Assembly (NCBI RefSeq): GCF_900102165.1
Contig: NZ_FNBD01000018.1
Span: forward strand, 1 to 50,920
Reading direction: 5' to 3'
Origin: Cellulophaga baltica
GTDB taxonomy: Bacteria; Bacteroidota; Bacteroidia; Flavobacteriales; Flavobacteriaceae
DNA: 50,920 nt
Shown: piece after piece, positions 24,652-33,043 of the stretch
Position numbering within the stretch: the stretch's first letter is position 1
How the letters are laid out: every line of letters begins with the position of its first letter
Program-made: the position numbers and the translations under genes
The notes under the pieces: generated by a model
What the model was told of the DNA's origin: nothing
Databases searched by the model: none
The model's input: only the letters and a program-made list of their open reading frames with translations

Positions 24652-26880
24652 TTAAAATGTATAGGTTAAACTTCCTTTTAGAAAAAATGGCGTTCCAGGA
24701 ATAAAATGAATTTCTTCTACGGGTGTTATTTCATTCTGAAGCCTTGATGTTGTTGCAAATTGCGTTTCATTCCATTCTGTATCCAATAGATTCTCTACCG
24801 CAATACCAATTCCTAAATTTTTAGAAACTTGATAATCAAGCTTTACATCACTTACAAAATATCCTTCTGCCACAATTGAATTATCTTCATTTGCTGGTCG
24901 GTCATCTATAAAACGATAGTTGATACCTCCTGAGAACCGTCCTAAATTAAGCACACTGAACCCTCCTGCCATCGTGAAATCTGGCGCAAGCGGAATATAA
25001 TCTTCTCCAGATGCTTCTTCGATGCTTCGTGCTTTTGTAAGCGTAAGATCTGTATTAAAAAACAACCAATCGGTTAATTGATAACGCACGCCTACATCGA
25101 CCCCAAAACGTTCGGTTTTACCACTAGGCTCTACGATACCAGCATCCCCCACATAAACAAACTCTTGCTCTAAATACAAATACCAGGCAGTTGCATTTAA
25201 AAATACTTTAGGCGTAGGACGCCAAAGTGCTCCGAAATCTACCCCATAAGCAGCAGGAAGTGTTTCTTCTTCGGTTGCAGCAACTACCACCCGCGTGTCA
25301 TTGGAATGATACCCTATTCCTGATTTTAGGAATACTTGTAGTTCTTGGCTGCTAGAATACAGCACATTTAGTTTTGGTGCTAGAAAAGCTTTGTTCTCTG
25401 ATGTATTAGAATACGTTTCTTGTAAATCATCTGTATACTGGAAATTGAAATAATCCAATCGCAATCCCGGAATTATAGTCCAATTGCCTAAGGTATAATC
25501 AAGACTTGCATACCCAAAACTATTGGTTTCTTTGATGCTCCCTAATTGAATGTTTTCTATTGTTGTTTTTCTATTTAAGGTGTGTGATAATTCTACATCA
25601 TTATTATAATCTGCCCTTAGCCCTACTCCTGCTTTTAGCAATACCTCAGATGTGCTCCAAGTCATGTTCTTTTGCAATTCAGAATTAAATCCAAATATAT
25701 CACGATCTTCAAACTGTTTTATCTGATCACCATTTTCTGGATCCTCTAGAAAGAAGGTGAAATTAGAATACAATTCAAATGCATAGTTAGCATAGAACAC
25801 ATTTGATTTTATAAAAGTCTCCTCACCTAAAACCTTCAGCAATGAAGCGTTAAGATTAGTTCTACTAGTGGTACCACCTTCCGTATCATCTATAGCTCCG
25901 AATCTTGAAATTAATCCGCTGGCTACAGCACGTTCAGGTATTTGGCCCGAAGCATCCCAGGTACTGGTAAAATGTGACGCAGATATAGCTAGTGTGCTAG
26001 CGTCTGCAAATTGGGTACTATACCTCCCAAAAAGATTGAGTCTTGAAAAATTCTGAGGCGAATCAAAAGCGCCATCAAATTGCGTTAATTCGGTAGCTAC
26101 ATAGGCATGGTCTGTATCGGAACTCACCAAATTAAACATTCCTAAGGCCCTGTTCCATCCAAAATCTCCTACTTCATACCGAAGCATACTCTTATCTAAA
26201 TGCTTTTTAGTCGTAAAGTCTACGTAAGCAGCCGTTGCAAAATTACCTTTACCAGCATAATAAGGACCCTTACCAAAATCTATTTGATCTAAGGTTTCTG
26301 GAATTACAAAATGTAAGTCGGCATACCCTTGGCCATGCGCATGGGATACCATATTTACGGGCATTCCATCTACAGAAATAGCGATATCTGTTCCATGATC
26401 AATATCAAAACCTCTTAAAAATAACTGCTCTGCTTTTCCGCCCCCTGCATGCTGACCAATAATTAAACCGGGTACTTTCTGCAATAATTCCTGTGATGAT
26501 TTTACGGGAGTTGTTTTTAAATCGATTGCAGAAACTACATTTAACCCATTTAGTGTAGGTCTAATAACAATCTCATCTAACTCAAAAGATTCTTCTATCA
26601 ATTGAATACCGATGCGCTGGTTGTCCGAAAGGTTTTGAATAACAAAATTTAATTTTTTATAGCCTAATGCTCCAATACGAAGCGTATCTCCTACTTCATT
26701 ATCTTCTAATTTAAAATACCCTAACTCATTACTATGGGTGTGCTTTTCGGAATGTATATTTAAAATATACGCCCCTTCAATAGGATTGCTTTTTGCATCC
26801 ATCAGTTTTCCCTTCACTGTTTGTGCATAGCTACTTTGAACCATTTGAAAACAACATAATAGGGCGAAAATTTTATACAT
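24652..26880 (-). CDS. TonB-dependent receptor with carboxypeptidase-like N-domain
   Basis: A 742-residue outer-membrane active-transport receptor. Signal peptide (MYKIFALLCCFQMVQSSYAQ), a carboxypeptidase-regulatory-like beta-sandwich (about residues 21-105, VKGKLMDAKSNPIEGAYI, GDTLRIGALGYKKLNF), a plug (about 115-225) and a 22-stranded barrel ending in an aromatic residue (LKGSLTYTF). The plug has a His-rich segment, RGFDIDHGTDIAISVDG then MPVNMVSHAHGQGYADLHF, which marks a distinct receptor group and could point to a metal or metal-complex ligand; that is inference. It is the last gene of the DUF4331 operon, 9 bases after the TPR lipoprotein, and is followed by a terminator. Confidence 0.92.
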   Translation of the reverse strand: MYKIFALLCCFQMVQSSYAQTVKGKLMDAKSNPIEGAYILNIHSEKHTHSNELGYFKLEDNEVGDTLRIGALGYKKLNFVIQNLSDNQRIGIQLIEESFELDEIVIRPTLNGLNVVSAIDLKTTPVKSSQELLQKVPGLIIGQHAGGGKAEQLFLRGFDIDHGTDIAISVDGMPVNMVSHAHGQGYADLHFVIPETLDQIDFGKGPYYAGKGNFATAAYVDFTTKKHLDKSMLRYEVGDFGWNRALGMFNLVSSDTDHAYVATELTQFDGAFDSPQNFSRLNLFGRYSTQFADASTLAISASHFTSTWDASGQIPERAVASGLISRFGAIDDTEGGTTSRTNLNASLLKVLGEETFIKSNVFYANYAFELYSNFTFFLEDPENGDQIKQFEDRDIFGFNSELQKNMTWSTSEVLLKAGVGLRADYNNDVELSHTLNRKTTIENIQLGSIKETNSFGYASLDYTLGNWTIIPGLRLDYFNFQYTDDLQETYSNTSENKAFLAPKLNVLYSSSQELQVFLKSGIGYHSNDTRVVVAATEEETLPAAYGVDFGALWRPTPKVFLNATAWYLYLEQEFVYVGDAGIVEPSGKTERFGVDVGVRYQLTDWLFFNTDLTLTKARSIEEASGEDYIPLAPDFTMAGGFSVLNLGRFSGGINYRFIDDRPANEDNSIVAEGYFVSDVKLDYQVSKNLGIGIAVENLLDTEWNETQFATTSRLQNEITPVEEIHFIPGTPFFLKGSLTYTF

Positions 26881-26889
26881 AAGGTATTT

Positions 26890-28167
26890 TTAAAGTGATT
26901 CTATTTTTTCTTTTGAGCTTGGTCCTAATTCATACACCGCACCTAACAACTCCGTCTTAAGCGCATTCGCCTTATTAGTTAATCCGTTGGCTTTGTAAAT
27001 TTCAGCACAGGTAAAAAGTAATGCCGGCTCATAAGACTTTCCTTCTATATGCTCTGTGACAATAGCTAAAGCTTTTTTCTTTTGCCCTAGTTTTAAGTAA
27101 CTAGACGCGAAAAAATGATAGGATTCTGGTGTAGGTCTATTAATTACTTCTCTTTTCGCTAATTCTAAAGCCTTATCCCATTGCTTGGTTTCCTCTAAAT
27201 GGAGATTGATGGTATACCCATTGTACATTTCACCATAAGACGTATTTTTTACGCTCTTAATGTATTCATCTATATTGAGGAGTTTCATTTCCGTATTATC
27301 CATATACGCTGCTATTTCTGCCTTTAGTAAGTAATAATCTGGCGCATGGTAGTTTTTTGTCACGGAATCTAAAATTCGTAAGGCTTCCTTCGGATTTTTT
27401 TCATGAGAAAAAACAATCCAAGCAATTCCTTTTTTTGCATAGGCATTCTCTGCATCTAATGCTAAAGATTTTAAATAGTATTTGTAGGAATCAGAAAGTC
27501 TGCCTGCATGTCCGTAGTAGTCCGCAAGGTTGGTGTAAGACCATAAGATTAAAGCCTTTGTATAGGTTTTTTCGGCTTTATCTTTCGCCTGTTCCATGTA
27601 ATTAATAGTCGTTGCCAAATCTCCTTTATAATCGTTCCATTTTGCGGCACGAATTAAAAAATCAAAATTCGTAATATCGGTAATGCTATCCAAGTAGTTT
27701 TTTGCTAATGTGTAGTTCCCTAGTTCCATATGCACATCAAATAAAAGATTCTGGGTTTCTCGTAATCCCGAACCAATTGCCCTTGCTTCCTTCGCTTGGA
27801 CCAAAGCTTCTTTAAATCGATGTTGTGCTATATAATTACGTGCCAATGCTCTACGGTAGCCCGCTCTTCCTGTGGCGGCTATAGCTACAGCTTTTTCTAA
27901 GGCTTGTTCAGATTTTTTCAAATAAGAGATATCTCCTGTTGCTTTAAAATAGGCTTCATATTGCCCTGCAACGATACCAAAACTGGTAATTTGAATACTG
28001 TCTGGTTTAATCTTAGCATTCCAAAGTTCAAAATATTTTGATGTTGTTTTGGGTGCTATAGAAGGTAAGTAAGCGTTATAATCTTCCGCTTTAGTAATGG
28101 TGCTATTCTCTTTTGAATTGCAAGAAAGCACTACGAGAAAAATTAAGGTTAGGATGCTAAATTTCAT
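26890..28167 (-). CDS. TPR-repeat lipoprotein
   Basis: A 425-residue lipoprotein: MKFSILTLIFLVVLSC puts the lipidated Cys at 16. From about residue 60 onward it is a series of tetratricopeptide repeats (GYRRALARNYIAQHRFKEALVQAKEA; SYKYYLKSLALDAENAYAKKGIAWIVF; SYHFFASSYLKLGQKKKALAIV). Such proteins are periplasmic adaptors. It lies 83 bases after the DUF4331 lipoprotein gene, a gap with a perfect hairpin, and 9 bases before the TonB receptor gene, so a partnership with the receptor is likely. Confidence 0.83.
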   Translation of the reverse strand: MKFSILTLIFLVVLSCNSKENSTITKAEDYNAYLPSIAPKTTSKYFELWNAKIKPDSIQITSFGIVAGQYEAYFKATGDISYLKKSEQALEKAVAIAATGRAGYRRALARNYIAQHRFKEALVQAKEARAIGSGLRETQNLLFDVHMELGNYTLAKNYLDSITDITNFDFLIRAAKWNDYKGDLATTINYMEQAKDKAEKTYTKALILWSYTNLADYYGHAGRLSDSYKYYLKSLALDAENAYAKKGIAWIVFSHEKNPKEALRILDSVTKNYHAPDYYLLKAEIAAYMDNTEMKLLNIDEYIKSVKNTSYGEMYNGYTINLHLEETKQWDKALELAKREVINRPTPESYHFFASSYLKLGQKKKALAIVTEHIEGKSYEPALLFTCAEIYKANGLTNKANALKTELLGAVYELGPSSKEKIESL

Positions 28168-28204
28168 AGGGTGGTTTATTTGTAATTAGGCTTAATTCTT
28201 AAAA

Positions 28205-28232
28205 TATAAGAGGGTTTTCACACCCTCTTATA
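28205..28232 (-). repeat. Perfect hairpin inside the DUF4331-TonB operon
   Basis: An 11-bp perfect stem: TATAAGAGGGT (28205-28215) pairs with ACCCTCTTATA (28222-28232), in the gap between the DUF4331 lipoprotein and TPR genes. On the minus strand it is followed by TTTT, a weak T-tract, so it may be a partial terminator or an mRNA-stabilising end that lowers expression of the TPR and receptor genes relative to the DUF4331 genes. Confidence 0.55.
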
Positions 28233-28250
28233 GTTCCTCTTCATAGTACC

Positions 28251-28934
28251 TTATTCAGGATTTCCTAAATAAGGAAAGGTAGTTGTAGGGTTAGCCGTAA
28301 TACTAACACCATCAGAAGTTAGTCTTGGCAAATCTGCCATACCATCACCATCTGTGTCTTGTCCACTAAAACGATCCCCTTCCATTCCTCCGAATAAAAG
28401 AATCAAGGATACATCAATAACATCATCTTGAATGGTTCTCCCGGTTAAAGCCACTTCGTCTCCGTCTGGCACAAGGATTCTCCCATCCATATCTGCATCT
28501 GTACCTGGATTAAAATACGTAGTAGGTAAATTAGGAGCCACTTCTAAAACATCTGCAGCCAAATAACCTGTTAAGCTGGCTATATCTAAACCTAAAATAT
28601 TGTTTTCATAATTTACGGCTGCAGGGTCTGCGCCTAATATAGTAGCGTATACATCATGGTAGGCTTCTAATCTAGCTTCAAAACTAGCCTGAAAAGCTAC
28701 TGCCATATCTGCTGGCAAAGTTCTATTCTGACTATCTTTTGTAGCATCATCTGCACTTAAAACAGTATTTATACCGGGTCTTCCCATATGATCTACCTGA
28801 GAATAGGTTCCTGAAAAATCTGCATTTGCATTGGGTAACATGGTACTTTGGTTGTCATCGTCATTATTACAAGAAGTGAAAAAAGACAACGCTAAGGCAT
28901 AAGAACACGCGTATAGTATATTTGAAAATTTCAT
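28251..28934 (-). CDS. DUF4331-type lipoprotein (C-terminal half type)
   Basis: A 227-residue lipoprotein (MKFSNILYACSYALALSFFTSC; lipidated Cys at 22), then an Asp/Asn-rich start. The sequence matches the C-terminal part of DUF4331 proteins, including the NPGTDADMDGRILVPDGDEV region and the ending GRTIQDDVIDVSLILLFGG; a calcium-like loop DTDGDGMADLP is also present. DUF4331 proteins are commonly about 450-550 residues; here the family seems divided over this gene and the one upstream (28962-29642), 27 bases away. Function unknown. Confidence 0.72.
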   Translation of the reverse strand: MKFSNILYACSYALALSFFTSCNNDDDNQSTMLPNANADFSGTYSQVDHMGRPGINTVLSADDATKDSQNRTLPADMAVAFQASFEARLEAYHDVYATILGADPAAVNYENNILGLDIASLTGYLAADVLEVAPNLPTTYFNPGTDADMDGRILVPDGDEVALTGRTIQDDVIDVSLILLFGGMEGDRFSGQDTDGDGMADLPRLTSDGVSITANPTTTFPYLGNPE

Positions 28935-28961
28935 AAGTTTATATTTTAAAATGATAGATTA

Positions 28962-29642
28962 TTATTGTTTTTTATTTGAAGTAACCCAAGTCTTATATAC
29001 TTCAAGACCCAAAGCATTTTTAGCGGTAGTAGTCCCTAACATGGTATTAGGAATTTCTATTACTATAGACATGGTGTTGGCCCCTTCAAAGGTGTCTTCT
29101 GCTTCAGAAGCCTCTTTAAAGCCTAAAGGAGCATTGCCCCCTATCACGGCGTTAAATTGAAAAAAGTCAAAAAAGAAAGCATCCTGTCTAGGACCGGCAA
29201 ATAACTTTACACCTGAGGCTGTTGTCGTAGTTTTTGCAGAAACCTCAGAAATTTCTACACTTCCTAAAGGCGCATCTATTGCTACTTGACTGTCTAATCC
29301 TTTTTGTGATGGAGCAACAGGACCAAAGAAATACATGAAACCATCTCTAGGTATTGCTTGGATTACTTTATCTTCTACTAGGTCACCATCCAAGTCTATA
29401 TTAATCTCAGTAAGCACATTTTCATCAAATGTTCCATAGGCCAAATCTGGTAATACGCTTGTTTGTAGGTCTACAATAAATACAGTATTGTCTGAACCTG
29501 TAGTTGGCTCAAAGGCATAGAAATCGGCAATATCTGCCGATGTTCCTTTAGAAGAAGGTGCATCAATATGATCTGCTGCAACTAAAATGGTACCCGCAAC
29601 GGCAAGAAGTGCTAGACCAAAATACATTTTTGTGTTTTTCAT
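28962..29642 (-). CDS. Secreted DUF4331 protein (N-terminal half type)
   Basis: A 226-residue secreted protein with signal peptide (MKNTKMYFGLALLAVAGTILVAA). The mature end DHIDAPSSKGTSADIADFYAFEPTTGSDNTVFIVDLQTS is the classic start of DUF4331, where ADHxDAP and the D-x-A-D-x-Y-A-F motif are conserved, possibly for metal binding. The rest (FFDFFQFNAVIGG, NTMSIVIEIPNTMLG) fits the first DUF4331 repeat. First gene of a four-gene operon ending in a TonB receptor; a putative ECF promoter lies at 29677-29701, about 35 bases before the ATG. Confidence 0.8.
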   Translation of the reverse strand: MKNTKMYFGLALLAVAGTILVAADHIDAPSSKGTSADIADFYAFEPTTGSDNTVFIVDLQTSVLPDLAYGTFDENVLTEINIDLDGDLVEDKVIQAIPRDGFMYFFGPVAPSQKGLDSQVAIDAPLGSVEISEVSAKTTTTASGVKLFAGPRQDAFFFDFFQFNAVIGGNAPLGFKEASEAEDTFEGANTMSIVIEIPNTMLGTTTAKNALGLEVYKTWVTSNKKQ

Positions 29643-29676
29643 GATTTTAATTTTTAGATTATTTATTCCCCAACAC

Positions 29677-29701
29677 TTACGAGAAAATGAAACTAGGGTT
29701 T
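29677..29701 (-). promoter_or_regulatory. Putative ECF promoter for the DUF4331-TonB operon
   Basis: On the minus strand: AAACC (complement of 29697-29701) continuing CTAGTTT, a 15-bp spacer, then CGTAA (complement of 29677-29681) followed by GTG. It is almost the same as the copy at 24519-24544. A perfect 10-bp palindrome ATGTTAACAT (29721-29730) lies 20 bp upstream. Confidence 0.65.
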
Positions 29702-29777
29702 GGTTTTAAATGTTAAAAATATGTTAACATGATTTTTAAAGGAACTAAGATTCTCTACTTCAGTAGGATATACTAAT

Positions 29778-29796
29778 TAGTTTTGTAGTAATTTTG
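29778..29796 (+). promoter_or_regulatory. Tandem -7 elements before the LETM1-related gene
   Basis: Two perfect TAnnTTTG matches, TAGTTTTG (29778-29785) and TAATTTTG (29789-29796), 11 bp apart and 22-33 bases before the ATG at 29818, suggesting two alternative transcription starts. Confidence 0.5.
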
Positions 29797-29817
29797 CAGC
29801 TTGAAAATGATTGATCA

Positions 29818-31005
29818 ATGAACCCTTCAGCATCAGGTTGGATAGATAAATTTGGACACCTTGTAAAAGATTATCATGAGCTCTATGATAACTTTGATGA
29901 ACTATATGCACACTTAAAAAATATTGGATTCATTTACGGAATTAACGTAAGTATTCCAGAATTTATACATCCAGAACATCCCCTTTCTGAAGATGAAAAA
30001 GCAAAAATTAATTTACTTACCGCCTTATATTTTACCTATAGACAGAAAAGTAAAACGGTAACTTTCTCCAGTTTTTTAGAAGAAATATTTGAGTTTTATA
30101 ACCAACTTGGCATCAATAAAATTTCATTTTTGAACAAAATTTTAACCGGAAAAAAGACCTCATCGCAGCTCGAAAAACTCATTGAATCTAGAATTTATTT
30201 AGACGATAATGTCATCAGTAAAAATTTTAATAGCATTATTACAAACTCATTATTATACATTGATGTCTTAACTTTTAAGAACTATTTAGAACTAAAATCA
30301 GACCCAAAAAAGCATGCAGAAAAGTTAGAGTACATTACCATAAATATAATTTACCATACCTTAAGTTCTAAGCAAAAAAATAAAACCGACGCAAAATTAG
30401 CGCAGCTTTTTGAATCGTCCTTAACATTTATTGACAGCACTCAAGATAGTTTTGACGGCACCTATAGGCGTAAATTAATTAACAATTTTACACCGCGAGA
30501 AAACACCTATTTTTTAGATGTTGCTTGCTTAACAGTGTGGGAAGATCAGTCGCTAGAATACAAAGAATCTGAGTTCATTTTTGGCATTGGAAAAGACCTT
30601 GGAATACCGTCTGAAGCCATCCTAAAATCTATAGAAGAAGTAGCTGTTTTTTTTGAACAAAATACACGTCAAATTCCACATTTAAAAAACAATAATTTAG
30701 CGGTTCAATTTTACGATAGCATGTCTAAAATTGTAAATAAATTGATTTTAAGAAATAGTAAAAGATTGCAAAAAGAGCTTTCTGAAAGCAAAGAATTGGT
30801 CGCCCTTTTATCAAAATCTACCGTCAAAGATCTTACGGAAGAGGAGAAGAAAAAAGTCCAAAATCAGCTCCTAGATATCTTTAAAAGCATTCCATCCTTA
30901 GCCATTTTTATCTTACCAGGCGGTGCTGTTTTGCTTCCTATTTTCATTAAACTAATCCCGAAACTTCTGCCATCTGCTTTTGATGACAATCGGGTAGATG
31001 AATAA
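29818..31005 (+). CDS. LETM1-related biofilm-associated protein
   Basis: A 395-residue protein. The C-terminal segment (about residues 338-388: EEEKKKVQNQLLDIFKSIPS then LAIFILPGGAVLLPIFIKLI then PKLLPSAFDD) is the LETM1-type motif, including the membrane segment and the PSAF ending; the preceding 330 residues are helical and soluble. In Flavobacteriaceae this full-length type is known as LETM1-related biofilm-associated protein. Mitochondrial LETM1 affects K+/H+ or Ca2+/H+ exchange, but the bacterial role is not clear. Single gene: two promoters before it and a terminator after. Confidence 0.85.
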   Translation: MNPSASGWIDKFGHLVKDYHELYDNFDELYAHLKNIGFIYGINVSIPEFIHPEHPLSEDEKAKINLLTALYFTYRQKSKTVTFSSFLEEIFEFYNQLGINKISFLNKILTGKKTSSQLEKLIESRIYLDDNVISKNFNSIITNSLLYIDVLTFKNYLELKSDPKKHAEKLEYITINIIYHTLSSKQKNKTDAKLAQLFESSLTFIDSTQDSFDGTYRRKLINNFTPRENTYFLDVACLTVWEDQSLEYKESEFIFGIGKDLGIPSEAILKSIEEVAVFFEQNTRQIPHLKNNNLAVQFYDSMSKIVNKLILRNSKRLQKELSESKELVALLSKSTVKDLTEEEKKKVQNQLLDIFKSIPSLAIFILPGGAVLLPIFIKLIPKLLPSAFDDNRVDE

Positions 31006-31017
31006 GCAAAAGGCATC

Positions 31018-31056
31018 AAAAAAGCCACTATAAGAAAAACCTATAGTGACTTTTTT
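31018..31056 (+). terminator. Terminator after the LETM1-related gene
   Basis: AAAAAAGCCACTATA (31018-31032) pairs with TATAGTGACTTTTTT (31042-31056) with one mismatch. With A-rich and T-rich ends it could work in both directions, and lies between the convergent LETM1-related (+) and LytTR (-) genes. Confidence 0.8.
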
Positions 31057-31095
31057 GAATATTTAAGCTATTTAAATCCAGTTTATTAACACACA

Positions 31096-31851
31096 CTACT
31101 CCAACCAAAGCTTAAAATCGCGAACACGCTCTCTACTTACGATGATTTCTTGCTCATTAAACTTCATTAATTTGATTTGCAGCCTAGAATTTGTGTAAGA
31201 TACAATATCTTTTATACAATTGACATTGACGTAAAATTTGCGACTTACTCTAAAAAATATTTTTGGATCTAGGTCTTCTTCTAAATTCTCTAAGGTAGTT
31301 TCTAAAAGGTAATTTCTGCCTTCGGTAGTTGATGCATAGGTACCTTTATTCTCACTGTAAAAACATTCTACCTCATCTGCATTTATGATTTTTAGATGCT
31401 GCCCTACTTTGGTTGTAAAACGTTTTTTAAACTCGCGTTCAATAGGGTTAACAAGTAGCTTTTTTATGTCTTCAAAATCAAGGGTTAATTTCTCCTTTTT
31501 TGGCGCTAAAGATTTGTACTTTTTAACGGCAATTTCTAGGTCCTCATCATCAATTGGTTTTAACAAATAATCAATGCTATTTAACTTAAAAGCTTGGAGT
31601 GCATATTCATCAAAAGCAGTAGTAAAAATGATAGCACTTTTAACTTCAACCGCTTCAAAAATTTCAAACGAAAGTCCGTCTGAAAGTTGAATATCTAAGA
31701 ATATTAAATCGGGGTGTTCATTATTATGAAACCAATTTATAGCCTCTTCAACAGAATGCAAAAGCACAGATACCTCAACACCTAAATCTTCAAGTAATCG
31801 ATTTAATCTTCTCGCTGATGGCTTTTCATCTTCAATAATAATTGTTTTCAT
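31096..31851 (-). CDS. LytTR-family response regulator
   Basis: A 251-residue response regulator. Receiver domain residues 1-120 with acidic pair E7/D8, phospho-acceptor D53 (LIFLDIQLSDG), T77/T78 and K98 (YLLKPID); LytTR DNA-binding domain about 145-250 (FTTKVGQHLKIINADEVECFY, FFRVSRKFYVNVNCIKDI, EIIVSRERVRDFKLWL). It is the last gene of an operon that starts with the LytS-type kinase at 34375 and carries three 2TM proteins between. It presumably takes phosphate from that kinase. Confidence 0.92.
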   Translation of the reverse strand: MKTIIIEDEKPSARRLNRLLEDLGVEVSVLLHSVEEAINWFHNNEHPDLIFLDIQLSDGLSFEIFEAVEVKSAIIFTTAFDEYALQAFKLNSIDYLLKPIDDEDLEIAVKKYKSLAPKKEKLTLDFEDIKKLLVNPIEREFKKRFTTKVGQHLKIINADEVECFYSENKGTYASTTEGRNYLLETTLENLEEDLDPKIFFRVSRKFYVNVNCIKDIVSYTNSRLQIKLMKFNEQEIIVSRERVRDFKLWLE

Positions 31852-31924
31852 TTGGTCTTTTTTTGGTCTTTATTTTAAAGGCTATTGGTGGGTTTCAAAA
31901 AACTACAATCCCTATTTTTTTTAA

Positions 31925-32269
31925 TTATAAGCTACTAGAAGATTCTTGTTCTTCGTTCATGTATTTTTTAATTTTCTTCTCTTCCCAGTGGGTCAAAAAA
32001 CTTGGTCTGATTTTAAAAACGATGACGCCATGAATCAATACTCCTATTCCCCAAATAATTGGTATTCCATACACATTCCAATCAATCCAATTTAAGATTT
32101 GAGGATTCCCCAAGGCTTCTTTAATCAACAGGGTAATGATAAATTTTCCTTTAAAAATAAACACTAAAATATTTATAATTACATAAATCGTAAGATGATC
32201 ATAAAAACCTTTTATTGTTGCAACTCGTTTTTGAGCTCGCTCTAATTTTGTTCTCTTATCAAGATCCAT
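31925..32269 (-). CDS. 2TM-domain protein
   Basis: A 114-residue protein: a helical start (RTKLERAQKRVATIKGFYDHL), two membrane helices (about residues 28-48 and 68-88) and the family ending WEEKKIKKYMNEE. This is the 2TM domain (PF13239). The frame extends to an ATG at 32293, but that would overlap the end of the gene before it; the ATG at 32269 (MDLDKRTKLERA) starts just after the upstream stop and matches the domain start. The third free 2TM protein in the kinase operon; it ends 73 bases before the LytTR gene start. Confidence 0.82.
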   Translation of the reverse strand: MDLDKRTKLERAQKRVATIKGFYDHLTIYVIINILVFIFKGKFIITLLIKEALGNPQILNWIDWNVYGIPIIWGIGVLIHGVIVFKIRPSFLTHWEEKKIKKYMNEEQESSSSL

Positions 32270-32270
32270 A

Positions 32271-32606
32271 TTAGTTGTATTTACCAATTTCATTCGTATC
32301 TTCTTCTAAATACTGCTTGATTTTTCTTTCCTCCCACTCTTTACTAAAGAACGGATTAAATTCAAATACTTTTGCTCCGTGAAAAAAGACCCCTATACCC
32401 CAAAATATCGCAGTAGAAAAGGTGCCAAAAGTGGTAAATGCTTCTATAAAACTATCTCCTGAGCTCATGTTTCCTACAACGCTAACGGTACTAATCATAA
32501 TATTAACAAGGATATATACTGTTAAGTGAATATAAAATCCTTTCAAAGCTTTGATACGTTGTTCTGCTCTTTTTCTCTTATCTTCTTGTGTCGTGAATGT
32601 TTTCAT
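32271..32606 (-). CDS. 2TM-domain protein
   Basis: A 111-residue protein with the same plan: KRKRAEQRIKALKGFYIHL, two membrane helices (about residues 29-49 and 67-87, the second with IFWGIGVFFHGAKVF) and the conserved ending FFSKEWEERKIKQYLEED. The His-Gly pair in the second helix and the WEERKI motif are shared with the kinase C-terminal domain. Middle member of the array; 25 bases separate its start from the stop of the 32632 gene. Confidence 0.82.
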   Translation of the reverse strand: MKTFTTQEDKRKRAEQRIKALKGFYIHLTVYILVNIMISTVSVVGNMSSGDSFIEAFTTFGTFSTAIFWGIGVFFHGAKVFEFNPFFSKEWEERKIKQYLEEDTNEIGKYN

Positions 32607-32631
32607 CTGTAGTTTTTTTAGTTTAGTATTA

Positions 32632-32934
32632 TTACTCCCATCTTTTCTTGGTTTCCTCTTCTTTCATGAACTCATCTATCTTACGCTGCTCCCAATTTCT
32701 TCCCATAAGCACGTCGTATCCAAAGAGTTTTATGGCTTTTACAGCTGTGGCTATAGAGACTCCTAAGACCACCCATAAGAACCAAGGGTTACTCCATTCA
32801 TTAAGGTAATAGTTAATACTTCCGGTAATTACAATAGCTACTATGTATTTAAAAACTTTGTTATAAAAAGCCTTTATCGCTTCTACACGTTCTTTGGCTC
32901 TAAAATATTTAGTATCGGTATCTGAATTGTTCAT
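32632..32934 (-). CDS. 2TM-domain protein
   Basis: A 100-residue protein: RAKERVEAIKAFYNKVFKYI, two membrane helices (about 32-50 and 55-72) with a very short loop, then LFGYDVLMGRNWEQRKIDEFM. It is closest to the kinase C-terminal 2TM domain (RAKERVE, GRNWEQRK), but the second helix lacks the HG pair seen in the other copies (it reads ATAVKAIKLFG). First free 2TM gene downstream of the kinase (109 bases). Confidence 0.82.
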   Translation of the reverse strand: MNNSDTDTKYFRAKERVEAIKAFYNKVFKYIVAIVITGSINYYLNEWSNPWFLWVVLGVSIATAVKAIKLFGYDVLMGRNWEQRKIDEFMKEEETKKRWE

Positions 32935-33043
32935 TGTTGATTATTTAGTTGTTTTTAATACTTCAAAGATGTTCTAATCTTGTCTTTTTTCTAAATACAA
33001 AATACTGAGTTGTATCTTTTTAATGCTGAATTGTTATTTACGC

